Positions 46,270 to 56,109 of a stretch of DNA of 64,000 nucleotides are shown here, one piece after another. Numbering within the stretch: position 1 is the stretch's first letter; each line of letters opens with the position of its first letter. Origin of the DNA: Acinetobacter sp. SAAs474. GTDB taxonomy: Bacteria > Pseudomonadota > Gammaproteobacteria > Pseudomonadales > Moraxellaceae. The stretch is from NCBI RefSeq assembly GCF_032823475.1, contig NZ_CP127915.1:2542001-2606000 (forward strand), read 5' to 3'. The position numbers were made by a program, and so were the translations under genes. The notes under the pieces were generated by a model. It had not been told where the DNA came from. It worked only from the letters and a program-made list of their open reading frames with translations, and searched no databases.

Positions 46270-47406
46270 TTAAACTTGACACACCTCTCTTGCGATGACC
46301 AAACGTTGAATATCTGAAGTACCTTCATAAATTTGACTGACCCGCACATCTCGATAAATACGCTCTACAGGGAAATCAGCAACATAACCATAACCACCAT
46401 GAATTTGAATCGCATCAGAACAGACGCGCTCTGCCATGGTAGAAGCAAAGAGTTTTGCCATAGATGCTTCTTTTAAACAAGGTAAGCCCGCATCTTTTAA
46501 ACTGGCCGCATGTAAGGTTAATTGTCGTGCCGCTTCAATTTGGGTGGCCATATCAGCCAAACGAAATGCAATTGCCTGATGCTGCACCAGCTCTACACCA
46601 AAAGCTTGACGTTGATTTGCATATGCTACCGCTGCATCTAATGCAGCACGTGCCATACCTAAAGATTGTGCAGCAATACCAATTCGTCCTGAGGCCAGAT
46701 TAGATAAGGCAATTTTATAGCCTTCACCGATTTTCCCCAGTAAATGATCTGCTGGAATACGACAATTGTCCAAGATAATGGTGGCGGTATCTGAGCAATG
46801 TTGTCCCATTTTGTCTTCCAGCCCTGCGACCACATAGCCAGGATTATCTGTCGGCACCAAAAAACATGAAATCCCTTTTTTACCTGCAGCCTTATCTGTC
46901 ACGGCAAGTACTAAAGCAATTTGAGCGTACTTACCTGTGGTAATAAACTGTTTAGTACCATTGAGTACCCACTCATCACCCTCTTTAGTCGCTTTGCATG
47001 TAATTGCACTTGCATCTGATCCCGTTTGAGGTTCAGTTAAACAAAAACACCCCAACCACTCTCCTGTAGCCAATTTGGTTAAGTACTGTTGTTTTTGTTG
47101 TACTGTGCCATAAGATTGTAAAATGCCACAAGGCAATGAATTCTGTACACTAACAATGGTTGAAATTGCACCATCACCTGCAGCAATTTCCTCTAGCGCC
47201 AACACCAAGGAAACATAATCCAGTGCCGCACCACCCCATTCTTCAGCAACGGTCATTCCCAATGCACCCAATTGGCCCAACTCTTGTAGCTGCTGTGCAG
47301 GAAACTGTGCCGTTTTATCACGTGCTGCGGCAGTAGGTTTAAGTTGATGTTGCGCATATTCACGCATCATCTCCTGTACCATTTTTTGTTGTTCATTTAA
47401 AATCAT
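46270..47406 (-). CDS. Acyl-CoA dehydrogenase, short/branched-chain type
   Basis: A 378-residue FAD enzyme that oxidises acyl-CoA to 2-enoyl-CoA and passes electrons to ETF. Marks are CFCLTEPQTGSDASA, the FITTGKYA block, QAFGVELVQHQAIAFRLADM, DAIQIHGGYGYVADFPVERIYRD, and the catalytic glutamate in IYEGTSDIQRL. The C-terminal position of that glutamate is typical of short-chain and short/branched-chain enzymes. It is in line with the SDR gene upstream and the ligase gene downstream. Confidence 0.88.
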   Translation of the reverse strand: MILNEQQKMVQEMMREYAQHQLKPTAAARDKTAQFPAQQLQELGQLGALGMTVAEEWGGAALDYVSLVLALEEIAAGDGAISTIVSVQNSLPCGILQSYGTVQQKQQYLTKLATGEWLGCFCLTEPQTGSDASAITCKATKEGDEWVLNGTKQFITTGKYAQIALVLAVTDKAAGKKGISCFLVPTDNPGYVVAGLEDKMGQHCSDTATIILDNCRIPADHLLGKIGEGYKIALSNLASGRIGIAAQSLGMARAALDAAVAYANQRQAFGVELVQHQAIAFRLADMATQIEAARQLTLHAASLKDAGLPCLKEASMAKLFASTMAERVCSDAIQIHGGYGYVADFPVERIYRDVRVSQIYEGTSDIQRLVIAREVCQV

Positions 47407-47553
47407 GGCTCGTCCTTATTTTTTGAGCTCATCCATTACAAGCAATATACTGGTGAAAATTCAATCAATATTCAAATTAACTAACTGTATAATCAAGATA
47501 TAAAGTAAATTTTCATATCCATGATTGAGCGGGTAGATAAATTGCTAGCGTGA

Positions 47554-48324
47554 TTATTTGGCTTGCATACGGATTGCACCATCTAAACGAATGACTTCAC
47601 CATTTAAATAGGCATTTTCAACAATATGACCGACCAAATGTGCAAACTCTTGCGGTTTAGCTAACCGTTTAGGAAAAGGTACCATCTCTCCCAAAGCATC
47701 TTGTACATGTTGTGGCATGGCCTGTAGCATCGGAGTTTCCATAATGCCGGGCGCAATGGTCATGACTCTAATTTTTTCACGCGCTAATTCACGTGCTAGT
47801 GGTAAAGTCATGGCAACAATCGCACCCTTAGATGCAGCATACGCTGCTTGGCCAATTTGCCCATCAAATGCAGCAATAGAAGCGGTATTTACAATAACCC
47901 CACGCTCTTCTTCATCAGCCATCAATTGATATTTTGCCATGAGACTGGCTGCAAAACGCAACATATTCAATGTACCAGTAACATTGATTTTCATAACCTT
48001 TTCAAAGAGTGCCAAGTCATGTACACCATCACGTCCAAGAACTTTGGCTGATGGTGCTATACCCGCACAATTCACCAAACCATTCAGTTGACCATAACGC
48101 TGTTCTACATGGCTAAAAAATGCGGCAACCGCCTGTTCATCAGTGACATCAAGTGCAACAAACTCCGCCTGCTCACCCAACTGTTGTTGTAAGGCTTGAC
48201 CCAATGCCTGATTCATATCAACGATAATGACTTGGGCATGCTGATCTACCAAATATTGTGCCGTAGCTGCACCAAGACCTGATGCACCTCCCGTCACCAC
48301 AAATACTTTGCCTTGAATTTTCAT
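47554..48324 (-). CDS. SDR-family 3-hydroxyacyl-CoA dehydrogenase (type 2-like)
   Basis: A 256-residue short-chain dehydrogenase. It has the NAD loop TGGASGLG, NCAGIAPS, the catalytic YAASKG and the tail MLQAMPQHVQDALGEMVPFPKRLA ... NGEVIRLDGAIRM, which resembles the mitochondrial type 2 (HSD17B10) enzymes acting on 2-methyl-3-hydroxybutyryl-CoA. ATG at 48324 is preferred over an ATG six codons upstream. It is the first gene of the acyl-CoA cluster and divergent from the AraC-type regulator. Confidence 0.85.
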   Translation of the reverse strand: MKIQGKVFVVTGGASGLGAATAQYLVDQHAQVIIVDMNQALGQALQQQLGEQAEFVALDVTDEQAVAAFFSHVEQRYGQLNGLVNCAGIAPSAKVLGRDGVHDLALFEKVMKINVTGTLNMLRFAASLMAKYQLMADEEERGVIVNTASIAAFDGQIGQAAYAASKGAIVAMTLPLARELAREKIRVMTIAPGIMETPMLQAMPQHVQDALGEMVPFPKRLAKPQEFAHLVGHIVENAYLNGEVIRLDGAIRMQAK

Positions 48325-48475
48325 GGTATTGTCCTTATACATTAAAATGAAAATGCGACTTAAGATGAAGATTAATCACAGATCATCTTGAGTACAATTT
48401 CCAAATCAAGCATTCTAAATGATGTATTTAGCCACTTTACCGTTTAATCCCATACTATTTATAAGATCATGCCAT

Positions 48476-49495
48476 ATGGATTTGCTCGATTTAGATTACC
48501 TAAAAGGAACCATTTCAATCACTTTGGTGCAAGAAGCACTCATTTGTGCCTGTCAGCAAGGTTATCAGCGTGATGATTTATTAATTCAATCTGGCATTCA
48601 ACCCGAACTACTACTATCCGCTAAAGCACGCGTCTCCATATCTCAATATGCTGCACTTTGGGTAACACTTGCCAACACGATGAACGATGAATTTTTTGGT
48701 ATGGACAGTCATGCCATGCGTCGAGGAAGTTATCAATTGCTGTCTAAAGCAGTATTGTATATGGATAATTTAAATCAAGCGCTTGAATATATTGTGCAAT
48801 TTTTAAATCTTATTTTAGATGATTTTTCAGGCAAGGTTTTTCAACAAGAAAATTATGCTTTTATTGTCATTCAAGATTTAAAAGCCACCAAAAGAATGTT
48901 TAGTTATGCCACTTACTTAATGCTGATTCATAGTTTAATGTGCTGGCTCACTGGACAACGATTATTAATTCAAAAGATTCAACTAAAATGTACCGCACCA
49001 GAGGATGATCATGATTATAAAGTGCGCTTTTGTGAAAATATTCAATATGAAGCAGATGAAAATTACATCCAATTCGATGTCCATTATTTAAAGCTTAAAA
49101 TTAAGCAAAATCAAACATCGTGGTATCAATTTATTCGTCAAACACCCGATAATTTATTGGTCCGTTTTCGTAATCCCTATGCCCTAAATCAACAAATTCG
49201 TAAATATCTCAGTCAACATCGCCCATCTGAGTGGCCAGAGTTATATGAACTTGCGCAACAATTACATATGTCAGAAGCAACGATTCAACGGCGTTTAAAA
49301 AATGAATCCACAAGCTATCAGCAGCTTAAAAATGATATTCGTCGTGATACCGCAATAGAATTACTCACACGCAGTGATGATTCATTACAACAGATTAGCG
49401 ATATCTTATGTTTTCATGATGTCAGCGCCTTTCACCGCGCATTTAAAAAATGGACAGGCGTTAGTCCTGGTGCTTATAGAGCTTCTCAAGATTAA
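48476..49495 (+). CDS. AraC-family transcriptional regulator
   Basis: About 339 residues. The N-terminal part (about 1-200) resembles the AraC ligand-binding domain found in OruR/ArgR-like regulators (DLDYLKGTISITLVQEAL, DSHAMRRGSYQLLSKAVL). The C-terminal double HTH (MSEATIQRRLKNESTSYQQLKNDIRRDTAIELL ... ISDILCFHDVSAFHRAFKKWTGVSPGAYR) is the AraC signature. An ATG at 48419 also opens the frame. It is divergent from the SDR gene and is the likely regulator of the acyl-CoA cluster. Confidence 0.85.
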   Translation: MDLLDLDYLKGTISITLVQEALICACQQGYQRDDLLIQSGIQPELLLSAKARVSISQYAALWVTLANTMNDEFFGMDSHAMRRGSYQLLSKAVLYMDNLNQALEYIVQFLNLILDDFSGKVFQQENYAFIVIQDLKATKRMFSYATYLMLIHSLMCWLTGQRLLIQKIQLKCTAPEDDHDYKVRFCENIQYEADENYIQFDVHYLKLKIKQNQTSWYQFIRQTPDNLLVRFRNPYALNQQIRKYLSQHRPSEWPELYELAQQLHMSEATIQRRLKNESTSYQQLKNDIRRDTAIELLTRSDDSLQQISDILCFHDVSAFHRAFKKWTGVSPGAYRASQD

Positions 49496-49514
49496 GTCTA
49501 TTGACTATCGCGTT

Positions 49515-49550
49515 AAAAAAATAAAGTGCCGCTTATTGGCACTTTATTTC
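49515..49550. terminator. Bidirectional terminator between the AraC gene and prmC
   Basis: A 12-bp stem, AAATAAAGTGCC with GGCACTTTATTT, has a 7-nt loop and A and T tracts on either side, between convergent genes. Confidence 0.85.
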
Positions 49551-49604
49551 TAAATCAATTACTGAATCAATCACGAATCTCTTGTTCAGAGCTCTATCGA
49601 AAAA

Positions 49605-50432
49605 TCAACCGATCCATTGTCCAAGGCTAACACGATCATTACCACCATAGTCTTTAATGGTACGTATATGTTGATAACCTGCCGACTTAAATTGTTGCTG
49701 TACGGCTTGAGCCTGATCATAACCATGCTCAACAACCAACCACGCCTTGTGTTTTAACCAATATTGCGCTTGATCAATAATCAATTCTAAATCCGCTAAA
49801 CCCTGCTTTGCTGCAACCAAAGCACGTTGTGGCTCGGTGGCTAATGATGGCATATGCTGATCTGCTGCATCGATATACGGTGGATTAGACACAATCAAAT
49901 CAAATCGATGCTGAGAATCGTTGGCTAAAGCCTCAAACCAGCTTCCCAATTTAAATTGTACTTGCGTCAGTGCATGCTGCTGAGCATTATGCTGTGCAAC
50001 CTGTAAAGTTGGTAAATAGACATCAGTAGCAATGAATTGCCAATCTGGCCGTTCAGATGCTAAGGCTAAGGCGATTGCACCTGTTCCTGTGCCTAAATCC
50101 AATACATCCGCATGCGAATGTAATGACAAATCCAGTACAGTTTGCACCAAAATCTCAGTATCTGGTCGTGGTACTAAGGTATCTGATGTCACTTTTAAAT
50201 CTAAAGTCCAAAAGGGTTGAGAGCCGATAATATAAGCCAAAGGCTCGCCCCCATCTAAACGCTGCAGTGCATTTAAATAATCCTGTTGCTGCTGGACACT
50301 CAGTTCCCGAACATGATCATATTTAAATGCTAAAGCAGTTTGCTGCAACAGATGTTCAAGTAACCAAATCGCTTCTTGCCGTTCATAACTATCAATCTCA
50401 CCACGTAACGACAATGCTTGAGCAATATTCAT
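49605..50432 (-). CDS. prmC: Release factor glutamine methyltransferase PrmC
   Basis: A 275-residue SAM-dependent methyltransferase that modifies the glutamine of the GGQ motif in release factors. The SAM loop is DLGTGTGAIALALA and the catalytic motif is NPPY in LIVSNPPYIDA. The N-terminal helical domain binds the release factor. Its ATG overlaps the prfA stop codon by one base, so it is translationally coupled to its own substrate's gene. Confidence 0.93.
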   Translation of the reverse strand: MNIAQALSLRGEIDSYERQEAIWLLEHLLQQTALAFKYDHVRELSVQQQQDYLNALQRLDGGEPLAYIIGSQPFWTLDLKVTSDTLVPRPDTEILVQTVLDLSLHSHADVLDLGTGTGAIALALASERPDWQFIATDVYLPTLQVAQHNAQQHALTQVQFKLGSWFEALANDSQHRFDLIVSNPPYIDAADQHMPSLATEPQRALVAAKQGLADLELIIDQAQYWLKHKAWLVVEHGYDQAQAVQQQFKSAGYQHIRTIKDYGGNDRVSLGQWIG

Positions 50433-51520
50433 TAACCACCATTTTGCTGTGCTAATAATGCCAACTGATCCGCCTGATATTCACGATGCAAACTATCTAA
50501 CAATTCAGTTAAATCACCTTCCATCACGGCATCTAATTTATATAAAGTCAAATTAATACGATGATCAGTCATACGACCTTGCGGATAGTTGTAGGTACGA
50601 ATACGTTCTGAACGATCACCAGATCCCACTAAATCACGACGCATTTCAGAGGTTGCTGCATCTGCTGCTGCACGTTTTGCATTTTCCAAACGTGAAGCAA
50701 GTAATGCCATGGCTTTGGCTTTATTTTTATGCTGTGAACGCTCATCCTGACATTCAACCACAGTACCTGTAGGCAAATGGGTAATACGAACTGCAGAGTC
50801 GGTTTTGTTAATGTGCTGACCACCAGCACCTGAGGCACGATAGGTATCTATTCGCAAATCAGATGGATTAATATCCACCGTGGTATCGACATCAATTTCA
50901 GGTAAAATCGCCACCGTACATGCAGACGTATGTACACGGCCCTGTGATTCTGTTGCAGGAACACGCTGTACACGATGTGCACCACTTTCAAATTTTAAAC
51001 GACCATATACACCATCGCCATTCACTAAAGAAATGACTTCCTTATAACCACCATGCTCACCTTCATTTTCTGACAAAATCTCAATACGCCACCCCTGAGA
51101 CTCTGCATATTTACTGTACATTCGGAATAAATCGCCAGCAAAAATAGCGGCCTCGTCACCGCCAGTTCCTGCACGGATTTCCAAATAAGCAGAGTTCGCA
51201 TCGTTTGGATCCTTAGGAATCATTAAAATATTAAGATCGGACTCCAATTGAGTAATCAATGCTTTATTTTGCTGAATTTCATCCTGCGCCATTTCTTTAA
51301 AATCAGGATCTGTCAACATTGCTTCAGCAGTGACAATATCTTCTTCTGCTTGTCTGTATTTGTTCCAAACTTCAGTAATTTCTGTTAAATCATTATGTTC
51401 GCGAGAAAGTTGACGAAAGCGCTTATTATCGGAAATGACTTCTACATCTGCCAATAATGCGGTTAATTCTTCATGACGGTCAGAAAGCTGATCTAATCGT
51501 AAACGTAACGATTCTTTCAT
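50432..51520 (-). CDS. prfA: Peptide chain release factor 1
   Basis: A 362-residue RF1 that ends translation at UAA and UAG. The stop-recognition motif PAT is at residues 188-190 and the GGQ motif at 233-235, with Gln235 the PrmC target. Length equals that of typical RF1. The upstream gap 51521-52169 (649 bases) has no gene; it contains AT-rich stretches and an 8-base C tract near its end. Confidence 0.97.
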   Translation of the reverse strand: MKESLRLRLDQLSDRHEELTALLADVEVISDNKRFRQLSREHNDLTEITEVWNKYRQAEEDIVTAEAMLTDPDFKEMAQDEIQQNKALITQLESDLNILMIPKDPNDANSAYLEIRAGTGGDEAAIFAGDLFRMYSKYAESQGWRIEILSENEGEHGGYKEVISLVNGDGVYGRLKFESGAHRVQRVPATESQGRVHTSACTVAILPEIDVDTTVDINPSDLRIDTYRASGAGGQHINKTDSAVRITHLPTGTVVECQDERSQHKNKAKAMALLASRLENAKRAAADAATSEMRRDLVGSGDRSERIRTYNYPQGRMTDHRINLTLYKLDAVMEGDLTELLDSLHREYQADQLALLAQQNGG

Positions 51521-52169
51521 GGTATAAAATATCTCTTATGCATAGGCCTGACTAAGGCGGGTCAATCATGAGAATAAATTTACATGCCCATCATATTGTC
51601 GCTACAATGCCATAACGGTTGATTTGACATCAAGCTTAATGAACACTGCTACGCTCATTGTTGTAAAAATATCCATGCGCTACGGATTGACATTCAGCAT
51701 AAAATGACAAAATCCAAATAACCATGCATCAAACATTGTCATTAAATTAAGTCTGGCTAGGCCATCATCTCCATTTTACGTCGCTGTCTATTTACCCCCG
51801 CAATATGGTTGACATCTTACATGTCTACCGCCTTAGTATTTAAAGCAAAATCAAAAACTCGCCATAGTTTACCGATTATCATGATTAAAAGACATATTTA
51901 TTCGCTATATCCAAGCAGTTCAATGATGTCATTCCATATGCGGATAAACAGCAGTCTATGACTATAGATAATTATGCTAGATAATTCACAATTTCACCTT
52001 AAAGTTTGCTTTATTTATATAAAAAAACAATATTTACACAATATTACATAAAAATACGTTCAGAAACACAAGTCCCCCCCCTTGCTTCATATTTCCAGCC
52101 GCTTTGCTTGTTAAAGTGCCCACATTGTTTTTATGTAATATCGTCACCTTGTGACATGGAGTCCATTTA

Positions 52170-52586
52170 ATGAAACTTAAATCTTTATTATTCAGTACTG
52201 CAATACTCTCTAGCATGTTCAGTGCCCATTTATATGCAGATAATACCACACGTGTGGCTGCTGCCAGTGCACTGGGTAGTGTAGCGGGTACTGCCTTAGG
52301 TAAAAATATGGCTGGAAATACTGGCGCAACGATCGGAGCTGCATTAGGAGGTGCAGCAGGTGGTGCGGTGGCAAGTGATCGTAGAAACCGAACTGAATCT
52401 GCAATTGGTGGTGCGATTGGCGGTGGTGCAGGTTATGCCGTTGGTCAAAATATGGGTGGAACCAGTGGTGGTTATATTGGTTCAGCACTCGGTGCAGCAG
52501 GTGGTGCGGCATTAGGAAATAAAATTTCCAAAGATAAGTCAAGTTCATCTAAACCAAGAAAATATAAACATCGTCACTATCGCTAA
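52170..52586 (+). CDS. Glycine-zipper (YMGG-like) exported protein
   Basis: A 138-residue protein with a signal peptide (about 1-23, ending LYA). The mature part is a run of Gly/Ala zipper repeats of the type GAALGGAAGGAV, repeated about four times, as in glycine-zipper outer membrane proteins (YMGG/OmpA-linker type). A basic C-terminal tail (KPRKYKHRHYR) follows. It probably associates with a membrane; function unknown. GGAG lies 9 bases before the ATG. Confidence 0.75.
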   Translation: MKLKSLLFSTAILSSMFSAHLYADNTTRVAAASALGSVAGTALGKNMAGNTGATIGAALGGAAGGAVASDRRNRTESAIGGAIGGGAGYAVGQNMGGTSGGYIGSALGAAGGAALGNKISKDKSSSSKPRKYKHRHYR

Positions 52587-52995
52587 GCATACAGGCGATT
52601 GATCATTGTTAGCACTATAAAGATATGATGTCATACACTGTCTACTCTAAATCTTTGATCAATCATCAATGCTGATGATTAATCGCAACGAACAAATAAG
52701 ATATTTGTATCTGATCTAATTTGAAATCAATCAAAATTTTATTTTATGATCGCAGTTAAAATATCTAAGATTATCTATAGTTACCTCTAGCTCTAGCTAT
52801 CATAAAGGCACTTTTTCATTATTTATTTACAGCAGCATTTTGCTGCTGTATTGCTGATCGGATTAATGAAATCAGCTGATCTTCAGCTTAAAGTCGATTA
52901 TGATAAATCATATGAATTGTTTATATCGTATTTTTTCGATATACAAAACATCCAGATCATCGTATGCTGTAGAAAAGATTATCTTTGAGTATGTT

Positions 52996-53997
52996 ATGCC
53001 AAAATTATCAGATACAGCCTTTTCCATTCTTGAACTTGCCCCAATCAGAGCAGATAAAGATGCTGAATTCTCACTCAAACACAGTCTAGAACTGGCTCAA
53101 CTGGCTGAAAAATTAAATTATACCCGGCTTTGGTTGGCCGAACATCATAATATGGATGGTATTGCCAGTTCCGCTACAGCAGTTTTATTAGGCTATTTAT
53201 TGGCCAATACGCAATCCCTAAAAGTGGGTTCAGGTGGCATTATGCTGCCTAATCATGCGCCATTGGTTGTGGCAGAACAGTTTGGAACCTTAGCAACATT
53301 ATATCCTCAACGTGTTGAACTGGGTCTTGGCCGTGCACCCGGTACCGATCAGTTGACCATGCGTGCTCTACGCCGAGGGCGTCAAGAAACAGAAGATCAG
53401 TTTCCACAAGACGTATTAGAAATTTTAAGTTATTTTCAAGAAGCAAAGCCAAATCAAACGATTATTGCTACACCAGGCCAAGGGACGCATGTTCCAGTAT
53501 GGTTACTCGGATCAAGCTTATTTAGTGCACAATTGGCCGCTCGCTTAGGATTACCGTATGCGTTTGCATCACATTTTGCACCACGCATGTTAGATCAGGC
53601 TATCCAGCTATACCGAGATAACTTCCAAGCATCTGAATATTTAGATCGTCCTTATGTTTCCATGGGAGTACCTACCGTGGTGGCGGAAACTGACCAAGAA
53701 GCACATTATTTAGCCACCAGTGCCTATCAACGTGTCTTGGGGTTACTACGTGGACAAAGCTTAAAATTAAAACCACCTGTGGAAAATATGGCAGATTTAT
53801 GGAGTTCTGCAGAAAAAATGGCCGTCAATAATTTTTATGCTATGGCACAAATTGGCAGTCAAAACACAGTACAAGCCGGACTAGAACAATTATTGACACG
53901 TTACGCAGTCGATGAATTTATTTTTACATGTGATATTTACGATACTGAAAAGCGTTTGGCAAATTTCCAATATCTGATGGATATTAAGCATCATTAA
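52996..53997 (+). CDS. Luciferase-like flavin-dependent oxidoreductase (LLM class)
   Basis: A 333-residue TIM-barrel flavoprotein of the bacterial-luciferase superfamily. Marks are [46 protein letters not shown] and [13 protein letters not shown], typical of the YhbW-like MsnO8 LLM group. The substrate is unknown. The frame opens 32 codons earlier at 52900, but the later ATG gives the usual start [17 protein letters not shown]. The upstream gap (52587-52899) is AT-rich without a gene. Confidence 0.85.
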   Translation: MPKLSDTAFSILELAPIRADKDAEFSLKHSLELAQLAEKLNYTRLWLAEHHNMDGIASSATAVLLGYLLANTQSLKVGSGGIMLPNHAPLVVAEQFGTLATLYPQRVELGLGRAPGTDQLTMRALRRGRQETEDQFPQDVLEILSYFQEAKPNQTIIATPGQGTHVPVWLLGSSLFSAQLAARLGLPYAFASHFAPRMLDQAIQLYRDNFQASEYLDRPYVSMGVPTVVAETDQEAHYLATSAYQRVLGLLRGQSLKLKPPVENMADLWSSAEKMAVNNFYAMAQIGSQNTVQAGLEQLLTRYAVDEFIFTCDIYDTEKRLANFQYLMDIKHH

Positions 53998-54473
53998 TTT
54001 TTGCCGACAATCATCAAGCGATGCCATCAACATGACATTCACTTGATCCAGCGATACCGCTTTAAGTCAATCATTGTATAATAGCAATGATTGACTTAGT
54101 GTTGGCTTATTTTAGATTAAATAGACTGCCGACAATGATATAGTTAAGGTGAAAACCCACTAAAACAATCATAACAACAAAGCCATTGATGTGTTATTTT
54201 GATCAACAAGATGATGTCTTAAATCATCCTATTTAACACTGTCATGCTATACCCTCATTTTCTATCGATTTATTGTTGCTGATTACGATCGATTAGGTTT
54301 ATTTGCATTTATCTGTTACTATGGCTTCAGATCAAATTGCTAAATGAAATGAAATTGTTTCGGCTGTAAACCACGATGATCTATTCCATTTTAAGAAAAT
54401 ATTGGAATATTTGATTCAGTCTCAACCACAAATACCCAACCTCATACGCTTCGTATAACGATCTAAAAACGCT

Positions 54474-54498
54474 AAAATTCACCATAATTGTGAATTTT
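54474..54498. other. Hairpin in the leader region of the 75-residue orphan gene
   Basis: A perfect 9-bp stem, AAAATTCAC with GTGAATTTT, encloses CATAATT and runs into T residues. A smaller stem (ATACG CTT CGTAT) is about 30 bases upstream. They lie within a 642-base region (53998-54639) with no gene I can support; the hairpin could end a small RNA. Confidence 0.35.
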
Positions 54499-54639
54499 TA
54501 ATTATTTTTAAACACTGTAAATGTAAAATTGTAATTTGAATTGTAGGCGTGAGCCTCTTTTGATATCAGAACTAACAACCTTTGCTGATTTTTAAATATT
54601 GAATGATTTCTAATTTTACATGAGCTCAAATATGAGTAA

Positions 54640-54867
54640 ATGAATATGCATATCTCAAATGGCTGGATGATTGCCAAAGCAGTAAACGGGGAACAAATTC
54701 GTGTAAAAATTGTTCCTTTGAAACGGAAACAAAACTCTTTATCGGGTCCAACATGGGTGGAAGTTTGTAAGCAAATCCAAGTTGAATCTGGTGAAAAATT
54801 TAATTTTAATTTAGATGGTAAATCGTTTTATAAAGGATTAAACAACTTATATAAGTTAGTGCTTTAA
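54640..54867 (+). CDS. Small hypothetical protein, 75 residues
   Basis: Not recognised. The product is basic, soluble and has no signal peptide; it reads MNMHISNGWMIAKAVNG and ends YKGLNNLYKLVL. Codon use is ordinary and a clear terminator follows at 54918, both of which support a real gene. It has no strong ribosome site. It stands alone between the LLM oxidoreductase gene and ppsR. Confidence 0.55.
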   Translation: MNMHISNGWMIAKAVNGEQIRVKIVPLKRKQNSLSGPTWVEVCKQIQVESGEKFNFNLDGKSFYKGLNNLYKLVL

Positions 54868-54917
54868 TCTCCCTATTTTATAACGATATACCGAGTTGCT
54901 ACGCAACAAATCAAACC

Positions 54918-54943
54918 AGGCTCATCTTTAAGGTGAGCCTTTT
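54918..54943 (+). terminator. Terminator after the 75-residue orphan gene
   Basis: The stem AGGCTCATC/GGTGAGCCT closes a TTTAA loop and is followed by TTTAT. One G-T wobble is inside the stem. Confidence 0.75.
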
Positions 54944-55106
54944 ATCATATTTAGATCATGACTATAAGATCAGCACTTGATACAGAACATGATCAAAAAT
55001 AAGACATATATATTTCTATATTTAATAGTATTTTTTTATAACATCCCAGAAAAAGACAATAAACCAAGCATACATATCCGCATACTTGGTTAGGTCAGCC
55101 GATGGC

Positions 55107-55943
55107 TTAACTAATACGACGTTTTAATCCTGTCATTTGAATCACACGTGTGGAAATTTCCTCAATCGACATTTCAGACACATTTAAATATTTAATTCCT
55201 TCAGAAATAAAAATACCTTCAATGGCACGAAGCTCCATTTGGCATTGTGAAAAACTTGCATAACGGCTACCCGCTTTACGTTCAGTACGAATGGCAACAA
55301 GACGTTCAGCATCAATCATAAGCCCAAAAAGCTTCTGTTTATGTGGGCGTAGTACAGCAGGCAGGCAATTGTCGTCCAAATCTTCTTCGGTTAACGGATA
55401 ATTGGCAACTCGAATACCAAACTGTAAAGATAGATAAATTGAGGTGGGTGTTTTACCTGAACGCGACACCCCAATTAAAATTAAATCCGCTTTATCATAA
55501 TGACGTGTCCGTGCACCATCATCATTATCTAACGCAAAATGTACCGCATCAATACGCGCTTTATAAGATTCCGAATCGGTCACCGCATGAGTCTGACCGA
55601 CTAAAGTTGTAGGCGCAACCCCAAGCTCATCAGATAATTTACCAATAAGCCCCTCAAAAACATCAAGATTTATAGCATTTGCCGTGTTAATAATTTCGCG
55701 TACATAAGGATCTACCAATGTATCAAAGACCAAAGGTTTTTGTCCGTCTTGTTGTGCGCGAATATTGATTTCACTGACCACAGACATTGCCGCTTCTTCT
55801 GAACTGATATAAGGAATAATATGGATATCAAAATCAACATTAGGAAACTGTGCTAACAGTGAATGACCAAGGGTTTCAGCGGTAATTGCAGTCCCATCTG
55901 AAATAAAAAACACACTTCGCTTAAATTGTTTACCATCTGGCAT
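55107..55943 (-). CDS. ppsR: PEP synthase regulatory protein (bifunctional kinase/pyrophosphorylase)
   Basis: A 278-residue DUF299 protein that inactivates PpsA by ADP-dependent phosphorylation and reactivates it by Pi-dependent removal. The start has FFISDGTAITAETLGHSLLAQFP. The P-loop GVSRSGKT is at residues 158-165, with LADxx-type tail sequences conserved. It is divergent from ppsA, its target, across a short shared promoter region. A strong AGGGGAG ribosome site precedes the ATG. Confidence 0.93.
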   Translation of the reverse strand: MPDGKQFKRSVFFISDGTAITAETLGHSLLAQFPNVDFDIHIIPYISSEEAAMSVVSEINIRAQQDGQKPLVFDTLVDPYVREIINTANAINLDVFEGLIGKLSDELGVAPTTLVGQTHAVTDSESYKARIDAVHFALDNDDGARTRHYDKADLILIGVSRSGKTPTSIYLSLQFGIRVANYPLTEEDLDDNCLPAVLRPHKQKLFGLMIDAERLVAIRTERKAGSRYASFSQCQMELRAIEGIFISEGIKYLNVSEMSIEEISTRVIQMTGLKRRIS

Positions 55944-56109
55944 TAAAATTCTCCCCTAAACATTTGTCTTAGCACTGTATAATCTTTATAGTAAACGCAT
56001 CTTACACGTGTGTCATGTCCATCGCCCAGTAAAATACAAGACTGGCGGTTTTTGATATATAATGTCACACGGAAATAGTGATTCATACTGCATAAGTGGA
56101 GTAACAACT

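Noticed and set aside
51521..52073. Possible third IS-like relic around a TTGACAT at about 51800
   Set aside because: The word TTGACAT recurs there, but no hairpin or TnpB-like coding follows it, so the match is too short to support.
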